Assembly: GCF_012912105.1 (NCBI RefSeq)
Contig: NZ_QMEA01000048.1
Location: 1-41,771, forward strand
Reading direction: 5' to 3'
Source: Brasilonema sp. UFV-L1
Lineage (GTDB): Bacteria > Cyanobacteriota > Cyanobacteriia > Cyanobacteriales > Nostocaceae
DNA: 41,771 bases
In this document: positions 35,002 to 41,771 of the stretch, in pieces
Position numbering within the stretch: position 1 is the stretch's first letter
How the letters are laid out: each line of letters starts with the position of its first letter
Notes under the pieces: model-generated
What the model saw: only the letters and a program-made list of their open reading frames with translations
What the model was told of the DNA's origin: nothing
Database searches by the model: none
Made by a program: the position numbers and the translations under genes

Positions 35002-36102
35002 ATGGCCCTGATACTGACATTTTTGGGCAAAGGCGGTAGCGATCGCACAAAAATTGCGATCGCCGCAGCCAAATTATTGGCAAATCAAGGAAAGCGTGTT
35101 CTTCTAGCTGGACAGGCAGAACCAGCAATGTCAATCCTCTTGGGAGCAACTGTTGGTTGTGATCCTCAAGAAATTGCTCCAAGATTGCAAGTCGTACAGT
35201 TCCAAACAGCAGTACTGCTAGAACGCAGCTGGGAGGAAGTCAAAAAACTGGAGGCACAATACCTCCGTACACCCATCCTAAAAGATATCTACGGTCAAGA
35301 ACTAGCAGTCTTACCAGGAATGGACAGCGCCCTCGCCCTAAATGCCATCCGCGAGTATGACGAAAGCGGCAAATATGACGTGATAGTCTATGATGGCTCA
35401 GGCGACTCTTCCACCTTACGGATGTTGGGAATGCCAGAGTCTCTGAGTTGGTATGTGCGACGGTTTCGCCAATTATTTGTTAATTCCGACTTAGGAAAAA
35501 CAATTTCCGAATCACCCTTGATTCAACCGCTCATTAGCACCTTTTTCAATGTCAACTGGACATCAGATAACTTCTCCCTACCCACCAACCAAGTCAATAA
35601 TTTCTTAGACAAAGGAAAAGCTGCCCTTGCCGATCCCAAACGTATTGCTGCTTTCCTTGTGACAACCAATGATCCTATAGAAGTCGCAACAACCCGTTAT
35701 CTTTGGGGTAGTGCCCAACAAGTTGGTCTCACTATTGGCGGCGTTATCCTAGTGTCTTCTGACATAAGTGTAAACCTTACAGAGGAATTTACTCCCCTAC
35801 CTATCAGTGTTGTTCCAGACGTCAAAGGGGGTGAGTGGCAACCGCTGCTCGATGCCCTACCTAATTTTACAGCGCAAGCACTACAGGCTCCTAAGCCTAT
35901 AGAAATAGACGTAAACACGCGTCAGGTACGCTTATTTTTGCCTGGTTTTGACAAAAAGCAGGTTAAACTAACTCAGTATGGTCCAGAAGTCACCATAGAA
36001 GCAGGAGACCAACGACGTAATATCTTCCTACCTCCTGCTCTCAGTGGCAAACCAGTGATTGGAGCAAAGTTTCAAAACCAATATTTGATCATCTCTTTCT
36101 AA
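35002..36102 (+). CDS. ArsA/Get3-like protein with HSP20-like C-terminal domain, unusual P-loop
   Basis: This 366-residue protein has the anion-transporting ATPase (ArsA/Get3) core. The start MALILTFLGKGGSDRTKIAI aligns with the deviant Walker A xKGGVGKTT, but the usual GKT is replaced by DRT (residues 14-16), so the phosphate-binding lysine is missing. The switch II region YDGSGDSSTLRMLGMP aligns with DTAPTGHTLRLL. Residues about 285-366 (PKPIEIDVNTRQVRLFLPG onward) are an HSP20/alpha-crystallin-like domain, known in ArsA_HSP20 proteins. It sits 99 bases before chlG, an arrangement I recall in other cyanobacteria. The role is unknown; a link to membrane-protein or pigment handling is inference. 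Confidence 0.82.
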   Translation: MALILTFLGKGGSDRTKIAIAAAKLLANQGKRVLLAGQAEPAMSILLGATVGCDPQEIAPRLQVVQFQTAVLLERSWEEVKKLEAQYLRTPILKDIYGQELAVLPGMDSALALNAIREYDESGKYDVIVYDGSGDSSTLRMLGMPESLSWYVRRFRQLFVNSDLGKTISESPLIQPLISTFFNVNWTSDNFSLPTNQVNNFLDKGKAALADPKRIAAFLVTTNDPIEVATTRYLWGSAQQVGLTIGGVILVSSDISVNLTEEFTPLPISVVPDVKGGEWQPLLDALPNFTAQALQAPKPIEIDVNTRQVRLFLPGFDKKQVKLTQYGPEVTIEAGDQRRNIFLPPALSGKPVIGAKFQNQYLIISF

Positions 36103-36152
36103 GCAAGCTAGGAGTTAAAACAGGACACAGTTATCAATCAACACCCAACAGT

Positions 36153-36187
36153 GATAACTGATAACTGTTCATTGATAACTGATAACT
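36153..36187. repeat. GATAACT heptamer repeats before chlG
   Basis: Four GATAACT units occur as two tandem pairs (36153-36166 and 36174-36187). They end 14 bases before the chlG start. Typical STRR sequence. Confidence 0.65.
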
Positions 36188-36200
36188 GGAAGTACGCTTT

Positions 36201-37241
36201 ATGTCTGAATCAACTCCCATGACTCCAGATCCAAATTCACCAGACGTCCTCAACTCGGTAACACCAACAGAGGAAGTTAAAGCCAGTGTTGATCGTAGTG
36301 CCAAAACTAGGCAACTGCTGGGTATGAAAGGTGCAGCGTCTGGGGAAACATCTATTTGGAAAATCCGCCTGCAACTCATGAAGCCCATCACTTGGATTCC
36401 CCTGATATGGGGCGTCGTTTGCGGTGCCGCTTCTTCCGGCGATTACACATGGACTCTGGAAAATGTCCTCAAATCAGCAACGTGTATGTTGCTAGCAGGA
36501 CCTTGTTTGACGGGTTACACACAAACCCTTAATGAATATTATGATCGCGAAATTGACGCGATTAACGAACCATATCGCCCAATCCCCTCCGGAGCAATTC
36601 CTTTACCCCAGGTTATTACGCAGATTCTAGTATTACTTATTGCAGGTATTGGTTTAGCTTTTGTTTTGGATGTTTGGGCAGGTCATGACTTCCCCACAAT
36701 TACAGTGACTGCCATATTGGGTTCTTTTATAGCATACATCTATTCCGCACCACCTTTGAAGCTCAAGCAGAACGGTTGGTTAGGAACTTATGCCCTTGGT
36801 GCAAGCTACATCGCTTTGCCTTGGTGTACAGGTCATGCTTTATTTGGTACACTCAATTGGAAAATTGTCGTTCTCACCGTGGTTTATAGTTTGGCAGGGT
36901 TGGGTATCGCCATTGTCAATGACTTCAAGAGTATAGAAGGCGATCGCAAGTTCGGATTAAAATCACTTCCTGTGATGTTTGGTGTGACAACTGCTGCGTG
37001 GATTTGCGTAGTCATGATTGATGTCTTTCAAGTGGCGATCGCTGCTTATCTAGTTTACATCCATGAGAACTTGTATGCAGCAATTCTCGCACTACTCATC
37101 ATTCCGCAAATCACCTTCCAGGATATGTACTTCCTACGTGATCCTCTAGGAAATGATGTCAAATATCAAGCAAGTGCTCAACCATTTCTCGTTTTAGGTA
37201 TGCTCGTTGCTGGGTTAGCAATTGGTCATGCTGGTATTTAA
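36201..37241 (+). CDS. chlG: Chlorophyll a synthase
   Basis: This 346-residue UbiA-type membrane prenyltransferase esterifies chlorophyllide a with phytyl or geranylgeranyl diphosphate, the last step of chlorophyll synthesis, in thylakoid membranes. The diphosphate-binding motif NEYYDREIDAINEPYRPIP is in the first loop, and a second motif, NDFKSIEGDRKFG, is in the other half. About nine membrane helices are visible. The N-terminal 55 residues are a variable soluble extension. It is probably co-transcribed with the ArsA-like gene. Confidence 0.97.
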   Translation: MSESTPMTPDPNSPDVLNSVTPTEEVKASVDRSAKTRQLLGMKGAASGETSIWKIRLQLMKPITWIPLIWGVVCGAASSGDYTWTLENVLKSATCMLLAGPCLTGYTQTLNEYYDREIDAINEPYRPIPSGAIPLPQVITQILVLLIAGIGLAFVLDVWAGHDFPTITVTAILGSFIAYIYSAPPLKLKQNGWLGTYALGASYIALPWCTGHALFGTLNWKIVVLTVVYSLAGLGIAIVNDFKSIEGDRKFGLKSLPVMFGVTTAAWICVVMIDVFQVAIAAYLVYIHENLYAAILALLIIPQITFQDMYFLRDPLGNDVKYQASAQPFLVLGMLVAGLAIGHAGI

Positions 37242-37384
37242 CTGACAGCGCTGATTCTTATGATTAAACCACAAATCATCGGGTAGGCATTGCCACCAAA
37301 AGCTTATGTAATAATACATTTAAGATATTGGCGAGCAATGCCCACTTTAGCTGAAAACCGCTGTCAAACATCACAAAGTGAGAA

Positions 37385-37527
<143 letters not shown>

Positions 37528-37586
37528 TCAAAATGAAAAACTCCTAACTCAAAAATCAAAACTCGTAACTTTTGTTAGGACTTGTC

Positions 37587-37874
37587 GTGTTGCAACTACT
37601 GTCTTACCTCATTCATTTTATTCAGCCATTGATCATCCCGATTTGCTTTCTCAGTGCTTGGGCGTTAATTCTTCTTGTTGCTTGGAGTCTTTGGACAGCA
37701 ACGCGAGACACTGTTAGTAGAGCGCAGGAAATGCATCAAATTCCTTGTACAGGCTGCCAGTATTTTACCAATGATTACCACCTGAAATGCACTGTTCGTC
37801 CCTCTGTTGCTAACACAGAAGAAGCAATAAATTGTCTGGATTATCAACCAAAAACGAATCCAATGCTTTATTAG
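37587..37874 (+). CDS. Small membrane protein with 4-Cys motif
   Basis: This 95-residue protein has one long or two short membrane helices in its first 40 residues (LIHFIQPLIIPICFLSAWAL and LILLVAWSLW). A soluble tail follows with CTGC, a third Cys 10 residues on, and a fourth in NCLDY 14 residues after that. The four cysteines could bind zinc or an iron-sulphur cluster. The GTG at 37587 is preferred because AGGA lies 6 bases upstream. A related 4-Cys module occurs in the protein at 40425-40829. No function is known to me. Confidence 0.7.
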   Translation: MLQLLSYLIHFIQPLIIPICFLSAWALILLVAWSLWTATRDTVSRAQEMHQIPCTGCQYFTNDYHLKCTVRPSVANTEEAINCLDYQPKTNPMLY

Positions 37875-37879
37875 GAATT

Positions 37880-37919
37880 ATGAGTTGTGAGTTTTGAAAA
37901 AGAACGACTCATAACTCAT
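37880..37919. terminator. Inverted repeat after the 4-Cys membrane protein gene
   Basis: Arms ATGAGTTGTGAGT and ACTCATAACTCAT (one G-U pair) flank a 14-base loop, starting 6 bases after the stop. No T-tract follows, so termination is possible but not certain. Confidence 0.4.
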
Positions 37920-38013
37920 TGATTTCAATACCATTTCCTTATGATAGCTTGCGTGGCGTAAGCTTAAGATGCGCTGCCTTAGCCTGCGGAGCAACTACTT
38001 TGTTTGTGTCCCC

Positions 38014-38694
38014 TCAGACTTCCAACCTGCAAAGCTTTGAAAACATACTTGTAAGCACAGCCTTCTGAATTTTCTTTGGCTTCCTTGAGAAGAATGCAAC
38101 TCTGTTGCTGCTGAGTGCAACACCCAACATGCCAACTACCAGGATTCCCAAAACAGTTGTCGGTTCAGGAACCGCAGATGCTTTAACTCGATTCGTACTC
38201 GAATCGAGTAATTGACTATTGTCTGGTGTAACATTTTGGTAAAGATAATAGGTCTGTCCTGGAGAGATGAAGATACGACCGGGAGCCTCAACATTGCTGA
38301 TAAAAAAATCACCTATGCTTGTACCAGTGCCTACATCAAAAGCGCCAAAGAAATTGCCTGTAGTCGTGTCAAAGTTAAACTCGAAAAACTGATTGCTTGA
38401 TATACCATTAACAACCTCCTTTCCACTTCCAATCAATTGCTGTGATGGATTGAAAAAAGAAACTGATAGTGACTCCAAAGCTTTTGTAGATCCTGCACCT
38501 CTTTCGGAAATTATGGCTCTTGTAGTGGTTTCATCGTAGCTGAATGAGCCAGAAACCGAATAACCGGCTTCACCCTTCCAGTTAAATGTTAAATCAGCAG
38601 CTTGAGCCAGATTAGTAGAAGCAATGATGGAAGTCGCACAGAGTGTTAAACTAGTCGCTACCTGCGCTGCGGCTAGAGCCAAAAAGCTTTTCAT
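38014..38694 (-). CDS. PEP-CTERM sorted extracytoplasmic protein
   Basis: This 226-residue protein has a signal peptide at residues 1-33 (ending TNLAQA-A) and a beta-rich Ser/Thr/Gly-rich body of unknown function. Its C-terminal sorting signal has VPEPTTVLGILVVGMLGVAL, then a basic cluster (RKPKK). PEP-CTERM proteins are processed by an exosortase and usually accompany exopolysaccharide. Unlike most, about 20 residues continue after the basic cluster, which might reflect a late frame change. The exosortase gene is not in the window. Single gene. Confidence 0.85.
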   Translation of the reverse strand: MKSFLALAAAQVATSLTLCATSIIASTNLAQAADLTFNWKGEAGYSVSGSFSYDETTTRAIISERGAGSTKALESLSVSFFNPSQQLIGSGKEVVNGISSNQFFEFNFDTTTGNFFGAFDVGTGTSIGDFFISNVEAPGRIFISPGQTYYLYQNVTPDNSQLLDSSTNRVKASAVPEPTTVLGILVVGMLGVALSSNRVAFFSRKPKKIQKAVLTSMFSKLCRLEV

Positions 38695-38724
38695 TGATTA
38701 AATAGCCTCCAATTGACTAATTAC

Positions 38725-38744
38725 CGCAAGTGAGCGCACTTGCG
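38725..38744. promoter_or_regulatory. Hairpin or operator before the PEP-CTERM gene
   Basis: Exact 8-bp arms CGCAAGTG and CACTTGCG surround AGCG, 30 bases upstream of the PEP-CTERM start. It may act as an mRNA leader hairpin or as a binding site for a dimeric regulator. Confidence 0.4.
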
Positions 38745-38924
38745 TGACACGACACTAAAAGCCAAATTTCTGATTAAAGAAATCAAAAACTGCCAAAATT
38801 GTAGATTTCATCAAAATTGCAGCAGTTAAAGAACATAATCCCTGCTTAGCTAAGTAATTTTCTAATTTTCTGGTATCAACTATCTTTAACGAGCGCATCG
38901 CTGGGCTATTTTTCGTGTCATAGT

Positions 38925-39881
38925 CTAAACTCCAATTTCTAATAACACCTTTAAAACCCCCTTTGTCTGAGCACGTTCAAAAGCAGCCAGTCCATCAGCT
39001 AGAGGATAACGAGCATGAATCAGAGATTTGACGTCAACTTTTCCTTGTGCTAAAAGTTCTAGTGCAGGTAGAAAAGGACCACACCGGGAACCAATGAGAG
39101 TAATTTCATCCACAACTAAAGATGAAGCATCAAGACTCAGTTTACCAGCATAAGTACTCTTAAGTACCAAAATACCGCGTGGACGCAAGGCACGGCGAGC
39201 AAGCGCAAAACCTTCTGAGTTACCAGTACATTCCACAGAAATATCAAAAGCTCTATCAGACACTGTATCAGCAAAACCAGTTTTTATGCCCCGTGCTTCT
39301 AAATGAGCAAGCTTGTCTCGATGACGCCCTACTACCAAGAGATCGCAGCCTGTTAAAGCTATTGTTTGTGCCACCAGTATCCCCAGCTTACCATCACCAA
39401 CAACAAGCACCCGGTTATCTGGACTTAACTGTACCTGCTGCTGAATTTCCAAGGCTGCTGCTAAAGGTTCGGTAAAAGTTGCGACTTCTGTAGGAATATT
39501 TTCAGGTACAGGATGCAAGTTCTGTGTTGGCAAACAGAGGTATTGAGCAAAGGCACCGTTACGGTTGACAATACCAAGGACAGTACGATTTTCGCAATGA
39601 GTAGGTTGTCCACTACGACAGAACCGACATTTTCCGCAAACAGCATTGATTTCTCCGACAACTCGCTGATTGATTAAATGTTCTGGTCCTTGTTCAACAA
39701 TACCAACAAACTCATGACCTGGAATACCAGTGTACGGATAATAACCCCTCTTCAGTTCTAAGTCAGTGTTACAGATACCAGCACACAGAACACGGACCAA
39801 AGTTTCCCCTGGTGCAGGTTCGGGAATGGGGATGTCGGTTCGTAGTTGTAGTTGATTCTCTTCGAGCCAAAGTCCTTGCAT
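38925..39881 (-). CDS. Zinc-dependent medium-chain dehydrogenase
   Basis: This 318-residue MDR-family alcohol dehydrogenase-like enzyme has the GroES-like N-terminal domain with the catalytic zinc region AGICNTDLELKRGYYP and GIPGHEFVG, and the structural zinc loop CGKCRFCRSGQPTHC. The Rossmann nucleotide domain has VLVVGDGKLGILVAQ. It is shorter than typical alcohol dehydrogenases (about 340). The substrate cannot be told from the sequence; sorbitol or threonine dehydrogenase-type annotations are likely but unproven. Confidence 0.88.
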   Translation of the reverse strand: MQGLWLEENQLQLRTDIPIPEPAPGETLVRVLCAGICNTDLELKRGYYPYTGIPGHEFVGIVEQGPEHLINQRVVGEINAVCGKCRFCRSGQPTHCENRTVLGIVNRNGAFAQYLCLPTQNLHPVPENIPTEVATFTEPLAAALEIQQQVQLSPDNRVLVVGDGKLGILVAQTIALTGCDLLVVGRHRDKLAHLEARGIKTGFADTVSDRAFDISVECTGNSEGFALARRALRPRGILVLKSTYAGKLSLDASSLVVDEITLIGSRCGPFLPALELLAQGKVDVKSLIHARYPLADGLAAFERAQTKGVLKVLLEIGV

Positions 39882-39934
39882 TTTACCTCTTCTTGAAGGG
39901 CAAAAGTCTAATCTTTTACAATAGTGTCAGATTT

Positions 39935-40312
39935 CTACGCCTTCTTCTGGTGCCGTACTGAAATCACCGTATGTACATTACCACGGGGTGTGAAATCTGC
40001 TTTCACGGTAACATCTATTGGGTCACAGGCAGCAACAAAATCATCTAAAATTTGATTGGCAGCTTCTTCGTGGGAAATATAGCGATCGCGATAGCTATTA
40101 ATATAAAGTTTGAGCGCCTTCAATTCCACGACTCGTTCATCAGGAATGTAGCTGATGTGAATCGTGGCAAAGTCAGGATAGCCTGAAAACGGGCATTTAC
40201 ACGTAAATTCTGGCAGAGTAATATTAATGTCATATTGTCTTCCAACACGCGGATTGGGAAATGTTATCAGTTGCCCTTCCGCAATGTTGCGTTCTCCATA
40301 TTTGATTTCCAT
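39935..40312 (-). CDS. queF: PreQ0 reductase (NADPH-dependent 7-cyano-7-deazaguanine reductase)
   Basis: This 125-residue unimodular T-fold enzyme reduces the nitrile of preQ0 to preQ1 in queuosine synthesis. The catalytic cysteine is in CKCPFSGYPDFATIHISY (about Cys40), with the general acid Asp47 in the same block. The family motif ELKALKLYINSYRDR follows, then HEEAAN. I choose the ATG at 40312 because MEIKYGERNI is the usual beginning; the frame extends 14 codons further. No preQ1 riboswitch is recognised upstream. It is the third queuosine-pathway gene of the window, far from queE. Confidence 0.95.
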   Translation of the reverse strand: MEIKYGERNIAEGQLITFPNPRVGRQYDINITLPEFTCKCPFSGYPDFATIHISYIPDERVVELKALKLYINSYRDRYISHEEAANQILDDFVAACDPIDVTVKADFTPRGNVHTVISVRHQKKA

Positions 40313-40424
40313 AATTATTCGTTTTTTAGTTATGACTCTTGACTGATTAAACATAATTTATATATTAGTAGTTAGTAGTTAGTTTTTAAACACTCTCACT
40401 AACAACTAACGACTAACATCAAAC

Positions 40425-40829
40425 TTATAACTCTTCCTGTTCCCAGTCTGGACAATTTTCATCTTCCCAACCGTAGGGATGCATACCACAAACTAATAAA
40501 TTTCCACTATACACTTGACCGTGGTAATGACGACAACCAATACAAGCGGGATTTTTTTCTTGACAGGGTTCAACAGGATAAGGAAAACCCAAATCAACGT
40601 CATCTATAACAGTGTCTTCTAATTCCCAGTAAACTTCCAAAAGTGGATCAGTCAATTCCTGCAAATACTGCTCTAACTCAGTGGCAACGGTATTTTGTAC
40701 TTGCTCGGTAATTTCTTCTGTCATCTCAAAAAAGGTGTCTACTATCTCCGTCATTCCCACGAAGAAGCGTTCTACTTCATCTGCCACTGTTTCCATCATG
40801 TCCCAAAACTCTTTTTGCCACTTTTCCAT
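40425..40829 (-). CDS. Conserved cyanobacterial protein with C-terminal 4-Cys module
   Basis: In this 134-residue protein residues 1-75 are a long acidic amphipathic helix (MEKWQKEFWDMMETVADEVE and on) without a membrane segment. The C-terminal 40 residues contain ACIGCRHYHG, a third Cys 14 residues later in LLVCGMHPYGW, and a fourth in NCPDWE. The spacing and the aromatic residues after the second and fourth Cys resemble the module in the protein at 37587-37874. It probably binds a metal. It lies 112 bases upstream of queF on the same strand, with heptamer repeats between. The function is unknown. Confidence 0.72.
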   Translation of the reverse strand: MEKWQKEFWDMMETVADEVERFFVGMTEIVDTFFEMTEEITEQVQNTVATELEQYLQELTDPLLEVYWELEDTVIDDVDLGFPYPVEPCQEKNPACIGCRHYHGQVYSGNLLVCGMHPYGWEDENCPDWEQEEL

Positions 40830-40984
40830 AAACTTGACGTCCTTGATAAATTGTTTACTGGACGCTTAATGCTACATGGCTTGAAGCACTTTTGTATACC
40901 ATAACGAGCGCATTTGAACAAAAATTTTACATGAGTTGAGAAATGTTTCGGTACTGAGTTCAAGCACTTCTATCAGCACTCCAA

Positions 40985-41374
40985 CTACTTATCGCGTTGC
41001 AACCTACGCAGTTCTTCTTGCATTTGTCTGACTTGATCGCGTAGTTTATCAACATTCTCAGTAGATGAAGTCACTTTCACAGTCGTTGACTCCTCATCTT
41101 CCTCTACAATCTCGATGCGGCGCGGTTCAGAAGGAGGTGTTTTATTTGGTGCTGTGTCAGATGTGGGTGCATTTTGAGCTTGCTTCATCATATCTTCCAC
41201 AAAGCGCCGGGCTTCATCTGTTGTCATTTCACCCCGCGCAACCATTTCATCTGCCAGCTTTTGGACTTGCGATCGCAGTTCAGTTATTGTCCCACCTGCT
41301 TTCTCTCCCGCGTAAGAAGCTAACCCAACACCAAGGTAAAAAGCTTTTTTTACAATATCTCCAAAACCAGGCAT
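40985..41374 (-). CDS. Phasin-family-like protein
   Basis: This 129-residue helical protein has an N-terminal segment, MPGFGDIVKKAFYLGVGLAS, and a helix-turn-helix pair (ITELRSQVQKLADEMVARGE, then TTDEARRFVEDMMKQ) like the phasin-type proteins that coat polyhydroxyalkanoate granules. The C-terminal third has an acidic linker and a coiled coil (KLRDQVRQMQEELRRLQRD). The ATG at 41374 is used; the open frame upstream overlaps the SRP RNA and is not credible. A PHA-granule role is inferred from family naming and not shown here. Confidence 0.72.
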   Translation of the reverse strand: MPGFGDIVKKAFYLGVGLASYAGEKAGGTITELRSQVQKLADEMVARGEMTTDEARRFVEDMMKQAQNAPTSDTAPNKTPPSEPRRIEIVEEDEESTTVKVTSSTENVDKLRDQVRQMQEELRRLQRDK

Positions 41375-41402
41375 TGTTGCTTTTGCGCTCCTAAAATGGG
41401 GC

Positions 41403-41496
41403 GACCCGGAGACTACGCCTGCTACAAGCATCCCGTATTGCTGCTACCTTCCGGTCCTGACAAAGTTTGGGCGTTGAAGCCGCGTAGATCCGAGTC
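41403..41496 (-). ncRNA. ffs: Signal recognition particle RNA (4.5S type)
   Basis: On the minus strand the apical domain reads GTCAGGACCGGAAGGTAGCA and GCAATACGGGATGC, matching the conserved GGAA tetraloop and the Ffh-binding symmetric loop of bacterial SRP RNA. The ends pair as a long stem (GACTCGGA...CTACGC with GCGTAG...CCGGGTC). The length, about 94 bases, fits the small bacterial form. It lies just upstream of the phasin-like gene on the same strand, about 28 bases away. The exact ends are estimated from pairing. Confidence 0.92.
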
Positions 41497-41534
41497 TATA
41501 CAACAGCATAGCATTAAATTTTCTCTTGCGTGTG

Positions 41535-41771
41535 TCATTCGACAACAATTTTCCACTCGTAAAGCTTATAGTGAACACAGTCGTTTTGCACCAAGGGATC
41601 AAGAGCTACAATCGCTTGGTGCTTCGTCGATTGAGAATGCCTCAGCATCATGCCACCGTCTTTTTGTGCCCAGTAGCCAGTTTTTGCTTTGTGTCCTTTG
41701 GCAATCAAATCGTGTACGCATACGCCTGATGAGCGCTTACAGCTATTGGGGAGTAGGGGAAGATGGGGAGG
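41535..41771 (-). pseudogene. YciI-like gene, frameshifted and truncated at its 5' end
   Basis: On the minus strand one frame reads VHDLIAKGHKAKTGYWAQKD and then IVALDPLVQNDCVHYKLYEW, ending with a stop at 41535-41537, clearly like cyanobacterial YciI/YCII-family proteins. The expected preceding peptide AHQAY is in another frame, implying a change of two bases near 41717-41722. The middle reads FSIDEA in yet another frame, implying further shifts near 41635-41645 and 41618. Upstream of AHQAY the sequence becomes an intergenic-type CTCCCC repeat. This is a decayed gene, unless the shifts are sequencing errors. Confidence 0.65.

Noticed and set aside
40313-40424. preQ1 riboswitch upstream of queF
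   Set aside because: The region contains heptamer repeats and no recognisable preQ1 aptamer sequence.
41375-41431. Longer start of the phasin-like protein
   Set aside because: The extension overlaps the SRP RNA gene and encodes no family sequence.
41526-41729. 67-codon plus-strand frame at the right edge
   Set aside because: The minus strand shows clear YciI-family homology over the same bases, so this is its shadow.

Overview
The window looks like chromosome from a filamentous, probably heterocyst-forming, cyanobacterium (Nostocales-like). The evidence is the photosynthesis genes chlG and petP, many GCGATCGC-type octamers, heptanucleotide tandem repeats between genes, a PEP-CTERM protein, and a pair of glycosyltransferases resembling the hormogonium polysaccharide enzymes HpsO/HpsP. 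This is inferred from gene content only; there is no rRNA here.

Layout. 1-3.7 kb: two glycosyltransferases and a 1-Cys peroxiredoxin. 3.9-6.3 kb: a coiled-coil protein overlapping coaD, then lgt. 6.4-8.4 kb: queE and an unusual two-half QueD-like protein, separated by a 197-bp MITE-like element. 8.4-9.4 kb: gene-poor DNA with a candidate small RNA. 9.4-15 kb: cobM, tRNA-Ser(UGA), a metallophosphoesterase, nadA, der and ecfT. 15.1-15.7 kb: a ParD/ParE toxin-antitoxin pair with a clear operator. 15.7-32.6 kb: a surface-polysaccharide cluster read almost entirely on the minus strand. 33-34.5 kb: two Uma2-family genes. 34.6-37.9 kb: petP, an ArsA/Get3-like protein, chlG and a small 4-Cys membrane protein. 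38-41.8 kb: a PEP-CTERM protein, a zinc dehydrogenase, queF, a second 4-Cys protein, a phasin-like protein, SRP RNA and a decayed YciI-like gene at the edge.

The polysaccharide cluster is the main accessory system. It contains an ABC exporter (Wzm/Wzt, with an extended Wzt C-terminus), several GT4 and GT2 glycosyltransferases, one GT4-GT2 fusion, a GT-C type membrane enzyme, a small EamA/ArnE-like membrane protein and three methyltransferase genes. One methyltransferase carries a long coiled coil with four 42-bp in-frame repeats, two of them identical. Next to an ABC exporter this suggests a chain-terminating enzyme with a molecular ruler, comparable in idea to WbdD of E. coli O9a. The GT-C protein and the double methyltransferase share a C-terminal beta-rich domain, perhaps for binding the same glycan.

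Other points of interest are the QueD-like protein with active-site motifs split between two halves, the ArsA-like ATPase whose P-loop lacks the usual GKT, two unrelated proteins sharing a 4-Cys mini-domain, and traces of gene decay (a glycosyltransferase remnant and a frameshifted YciI-like gene).
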